A stretch of DNA of 64,000 nucleotides, taken from positions 3,091,501 through 3,155,500 of the forward strand of contig NZ_CP151767.2 of NCBI RefSeq assembly GCF_038443705.2, given 5' to 3'. Below are positions 62,401-64,000 of the stretch, in pieces (positions within the stretch are counted from its first letter, which is position 1; every line of letters starts with the position of its first letter). Source of the DNA: Yoonia sp. SS1-5. GTDB lineage: Bacteria > Pseudomonadota > Alphaproteobacteria > Rhodobacterales > Rhodobacteraceae. Both the position numbers and the translations under genes were made by a program. The notes below the pieces were generated by a model. That model did not search any database. It saw nothing but the letters and a program-made list of their open reading frames with translations, and was not told where the DNA came from.

Positions 62401-64000
62401 GTGTGCTGACCGGCCCGGCGGTGGTGCTGACCAATACATCGGGCAATTCCACAGCACCCACGGCCAACACGGCCGGCTATGACGGGACAAACGCCCTGCT
62501 GGCGGGAACCGATGGGCTGCTGGCCCCCGGCGACAGCTATGCGGTGAGCTTTACGGTGCGGGTTGATCCAAATGCGGCCGGCGCCCCGGCGAGCATTGCG
62601 AACACGGCCACGGCCAGCGGGGATGACCCGACCGGGACGACTGTGTCTGACGCCTCCGACACGGACACCCAGCCTGACGGGACCCCGGATACCGATCCCA
62701 ACACCCCTGACGAGCCCACAGGTGTGCCCACCGTGGTCACCCCCCCAACCCTGGCGGGCGGGCTGAATGTGGGCAAATCCTTTGCCACGCCTGTGGCGAA
62801 TGCGGATGGGACCTTTGATGTGGCCTATACGGTGACAGTGCTGAACTCGGGCGCTGTGAACCTGGACGGGCTGGGCCTTGTGGATGATCTTGGCACGCAG
62901 TTCGGGTCGGCCTTTACGGCCTCGACCGCGGCGACCACAACGGGTGGTGTGCTGACCGGCCCGGCGGTGGTGCTGACCAATACATCGGGCAATTCCACAG
63001 CACCCACGGCCAACACGGCCGGCTATGACGGGACAAACGCCCTGCTGGCGGGAACCGATGGGCTGCTGGCCCCCGGCGACAGCTATGCGGTGAGCTTTAC
63101 GGTGCGGGTTGATCCAAATGCGGCCGGCGCCCCGGCGAGCATTGCGAACACGGCCACGGCCAGCGGGGATGACCCGACCGGGACGACTGTGTCTGATGCC
63201 TCCGACACGGACACCCAGCCTGACGGGACCCCGGATACCGATCCCAACACCCCTGACGAGCCCACAGGTGTGCCCACCGTGGTCACCCCCCCAACCCTGG
63301 CGGGCGGGCTGAATGTGGGCAAATCCTTTGCCACGCCTGTGGCGAATGCGGATGGGACCTTTGATGTGGCCTATACGGTGACAGTGCTGAACTCGGGCGC
63401 TGTGAACCTGGACGGGCTGGGCCTTGTGGATGATCTTGGCACGCAGTTCGGGTCGGCCTTTACGGCCTCGACCGCGGCGACCACAACGGGTGGTGTGCTG
63501 ACCGGCCCGGCGGTGGTGCTGACCAATACATCGGGCAATTCCACAGCACCCACGGCCAACACGGCCGGCTATGACGGGACAAACGCCCTGCTGGCGGGAA
63601 CCGATGGGCTGCTGGCCCCCGGCGACAGCTATGCGGTGAGCTTTACGGTGCGGGTTGATCCAAATGCGGCCGGCGCCCCGGCGAGCATTGCGAACACGGC
63701 CACGGCCAGCGGGGATGACCCGACCGGGACGACTGTGTCTGATGCCTCCGACACGGACACCCAGCCTGACGGGACCCCGGATACCGATCCCAACACCCCT
63801 GACGAGCCCACAGGTGTGCCCACCGTGGTCACCCCCCCAACCCTGGCGGGCGGGCTGAATGTGGGCAAATCCTTTGCCACGCCTGTGGCGAATGCGGATG
63901 GGACCTTTGATGTGGCCTATACGGTGACAGTGCTGAACTCGGGCGCTGTGAACCTGGACGGGCTGGGCCTTGTGGATGATCTTGGCACGCAGTTCGGGTC
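59418..64000 (+). CDS. Giant exported repeat protein with DUF11-like domains, 3' end outside the window
   Basis: The frame is open from ATG 59418 to the window edge (1527 codons, no stop). An alternative ATG at 59550 has AGGAG upstream. A late signal peptide (SWAVAAAGAVYLLAAPAAAQ, about residues 77-96) follows a long N-terminal extension, as in some large secreted or outer-surface proteins. Then come an about 200-residue unrecognised domain, a DUF11-like domain (about 292-390: TVTVGDTLTYTVTATNNANG), a middle region, another DUF11-like unit (about 577: PTLDVAKSFGTPTTLADGSL) and, from residue 752, tandem 182-residue repeats. DUF11 modules build surface adhesin-like stalks; the C-terminal anchor is not visible. 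Confidence 0.85.
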   Translation, partial: MNLIPHRIHVPDREVPADSPVARTGHALSAQSHSTDLTGRSSLLMTMMTTILTFVTMLFGRGLRARGLAAADKVLRSWAVAAAGAVYLLAAPAAAQTPDGVQDTDFPVGYWATDFWQGGAAIPASPYGDRTGTGGAGAPTWRGETFFGVGQFGPLPLSSYGTRPDNRWDNDETPTDPTLPPGYAGTAWSQTNPHYEIIFRRTARFDGTLRVGFDGASFFDDTLDVFVDGTREYAYWPGGSGATAAPDPRILPAPNAFQGIDIPIAEGDTMSVAYQNLGFIGGYVFNLQEIAANPTLTKVVTSNADEDGSGTVTVGDTLTYTVTATNNANGTVVNVTVSDPMLAPNSTTCATLADGASCVLTGTYEVMPGDLTAGSIDNTATVSSPDYLEDLEVDLSTPVVAVPPYEPVVPLGECSTTYASWNFTRAAGGASDQSQVGTAFVNAGYTFDASGTPLFPAFPEPDETGTVDATATNPEVPELNLLGELPETYVSVTRLELEPNTTRDVVMFDLGRFEHHIYEFRASDGTVLDFEGEFYGDPSINRTYAISVPADGVVNVYTWLVDYRDRYETSLPLNCQYLPTLDVAKSFGTPTTLADGSLSVPVTITATNAGNVDLDNLQLVDDLADPSNFGTAFQSITGTPVIAVTNNAGTSINGTDSTAVAPTGPATAFDGDANPNLLAGTDGLLGVNDVLTVTFTALIDPYDDTAPATLQNLATGTATDPSGEATSDDSGSTAGGPGTPTVLTPPAVSSGLNVGKSFATPVANADGTFDVAYTVTVLNSGAVNLDGLSLVDDLGTQFGSAFTASTAATTTGGVLTGPAVVLTNTSGNSTAPTANTAGYDGTNALLAGTDGLLAPGDSYAVSFTVRVDPNAAGAPASIANTATASGDDPTGTTVSDASDTDTQPDGTPDTDPNTPDEPTGVPTVVTPPTLAGGLNVGKSFATPVANADGTFDVAYTVTVLNSGAVNLDGLGLVDDLGTQFGSAFTASTAATTTGGVLTGPAVVLTNTSGNSTAPTANTAGYDGTNALLAGTDGLLAPGDSYAVSFTVRVDPNAAGAPASIANTATASGDDPTGTTVSDASDTDTQPDGTPDTDPNTPDEPTGVPTVVTPPTLAGGLNVGKSFATPVANADGTFDVAYTVTVLNSGAVNLDGLGLVDDLGTQFGSAFTASTAATTTGGVLTGPAVVLTNTSGNSTAPTANTAGYDGTNALLAGTDGLLAPGDSYAVSFTVRVDPNAAGAPASIANTATASGDDPTGTTVSDASDTDTQPDGTPDTDPNTPDEPTGVPTVVTPPTLAGGLNVGKSFATPVANADGTFDVAYTVTVLNSGAVNLDGLGLVDDLGTQFGSAFTASTAATTTGGVLTGPAVVLTNTSGNSTAPTANTAGYDGTNALLAGTDGLLAPGDSYAVSFTVRVDPNAAGAPASIANTATASGDDPTGTTVSDASDTDTQPDGTPDTDPNTPDEPTGVPTVVTPPTLAGGLNVGKSFATPVANADGTFDVAYTVTVLNSGAVNLDGLGLVDDLGTQFG
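61671..64000 (+). repeat. Near-identical 546-bp tandem repeats inside the giant exported protein gene
   Basis: Units begin at 61671, 62217, 62763, 63309 and 63855 (each CTGAATGTGGGCAAATCC, encoding LNVGKS), a constant period of 546 bp or 182 codons. Units differ by only a few bases (for example GATGGGCTGAGC in unit 1, GACGGGCTGGGC later). Each encodes a DUF11-like module ending in an acidic linker (TDTQPDGTPDTDPNTPDEPT). The fifth unit is cut by the window edge, so the total number is unknown. Confidence 0.95.

Noticed and set aside
61671..64000. Regular repeats considered as a CRISPR-like or satellite array
   Set aside because: The 546-bp period is an exact multiple of three, lies in one open frame and encodes protein modules; there are no spacers or cas genes.

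Overview
The window is a chromosomal segment of an alphaproteobacterium, most probably a marine Rhodobacteraceae member of the roseobacter type. The basis is the protein sequences of the ribosomal, RNA polymerase and elongation-factor genes, the gene order tRNA-Trp / secE / nusG / rplKA / rplJL / rpoBC / rpsLG / fusA / tuf / S10 genes, and the TRAP and tripartite tricarboxylate (TTT) carriers. This is inferred from sequence recognition only.

Layout. (1) Positions 1-2600, minus strand: a partial L,D-transpeptidase and a small ECF-sigma operon (YCII/DGPF protein, ECF42-like sigma factor, VOC protein). The sigma gene carries one in-frame amber codon, and the operon has a promoter that fits the published ECF42 motif. 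(2) Positions 2700-5000: tuf1 and its downstream block, a small lipoprotein gene, and a decayed copy of the rpsJ promoter and 5' coding region. Together these look like the remains of a duplicated tuf-rpsJ segment. (3) Positions 5000-22250: an acyltransferase gene, tRNA-Trp, a sulfotransferase-like gene, secE, nusG, rplK, rplA, a minus-strand PhyH/DUF1963 pair, rplJ, rplL, a secreted RidA, rpoB and rpoC. Two perfect hairpins separate rpoB from rpoC. (4) Positions 22250-39980: a lipoprotein gene, then rpsL-rpsG-fusA-tuf2, a chemoreceptor gene, rpsJ-rplC-rplD-rplW, a 4.9-kb interruption (STAS-like, DUF2200, DUF1304, FkbM methyltransferase, and a fic gene broken by an IS481-family element), and rplB-rpsS-rplV-rpsC-rplP. 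The genes that normally follow rplP are not in the window.

(5) Positions 40050-47350: an operon of hydantoinase/oxoprolinase A and B subunits, a complete TRAP transporter and a GntR/UTRA regulator, with a palindrome over the predicted promoter. (6) Positions 47560-49700: an unrecognised 712-residue protein with a Ser/Gly-rich segment between helical regions. This is the best candidate here for undescribed biology. (7) Positions 49800-58750: two divergent transcription units. One encodes an IclR regulator, a class-III aminotransferase and a metallo-hydrolase. The other encodes TctC-TctB-TctA, an aldehyde dehydrogenase and a Tm-1-like (UPF0261) protein. They look like one catabolic module for an amino-carboxylate of unknown identity. 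(8) Position 59418 to the end: the 5' part of a giant exported protein with DUF11-like domains and near-identical 546-bp (182-residue) tandem repeats, still open at the window edge.

The core expression genes are broken into several transcription units by unrelated genes. Three units (rpsL, rpsJ, rplB) have recognisable promoters with a 17-nt spacer and a -10 ending in ACG. The rpsJ and rplB promoters are each followed within about 10 nt by a terminator-like hairpin.
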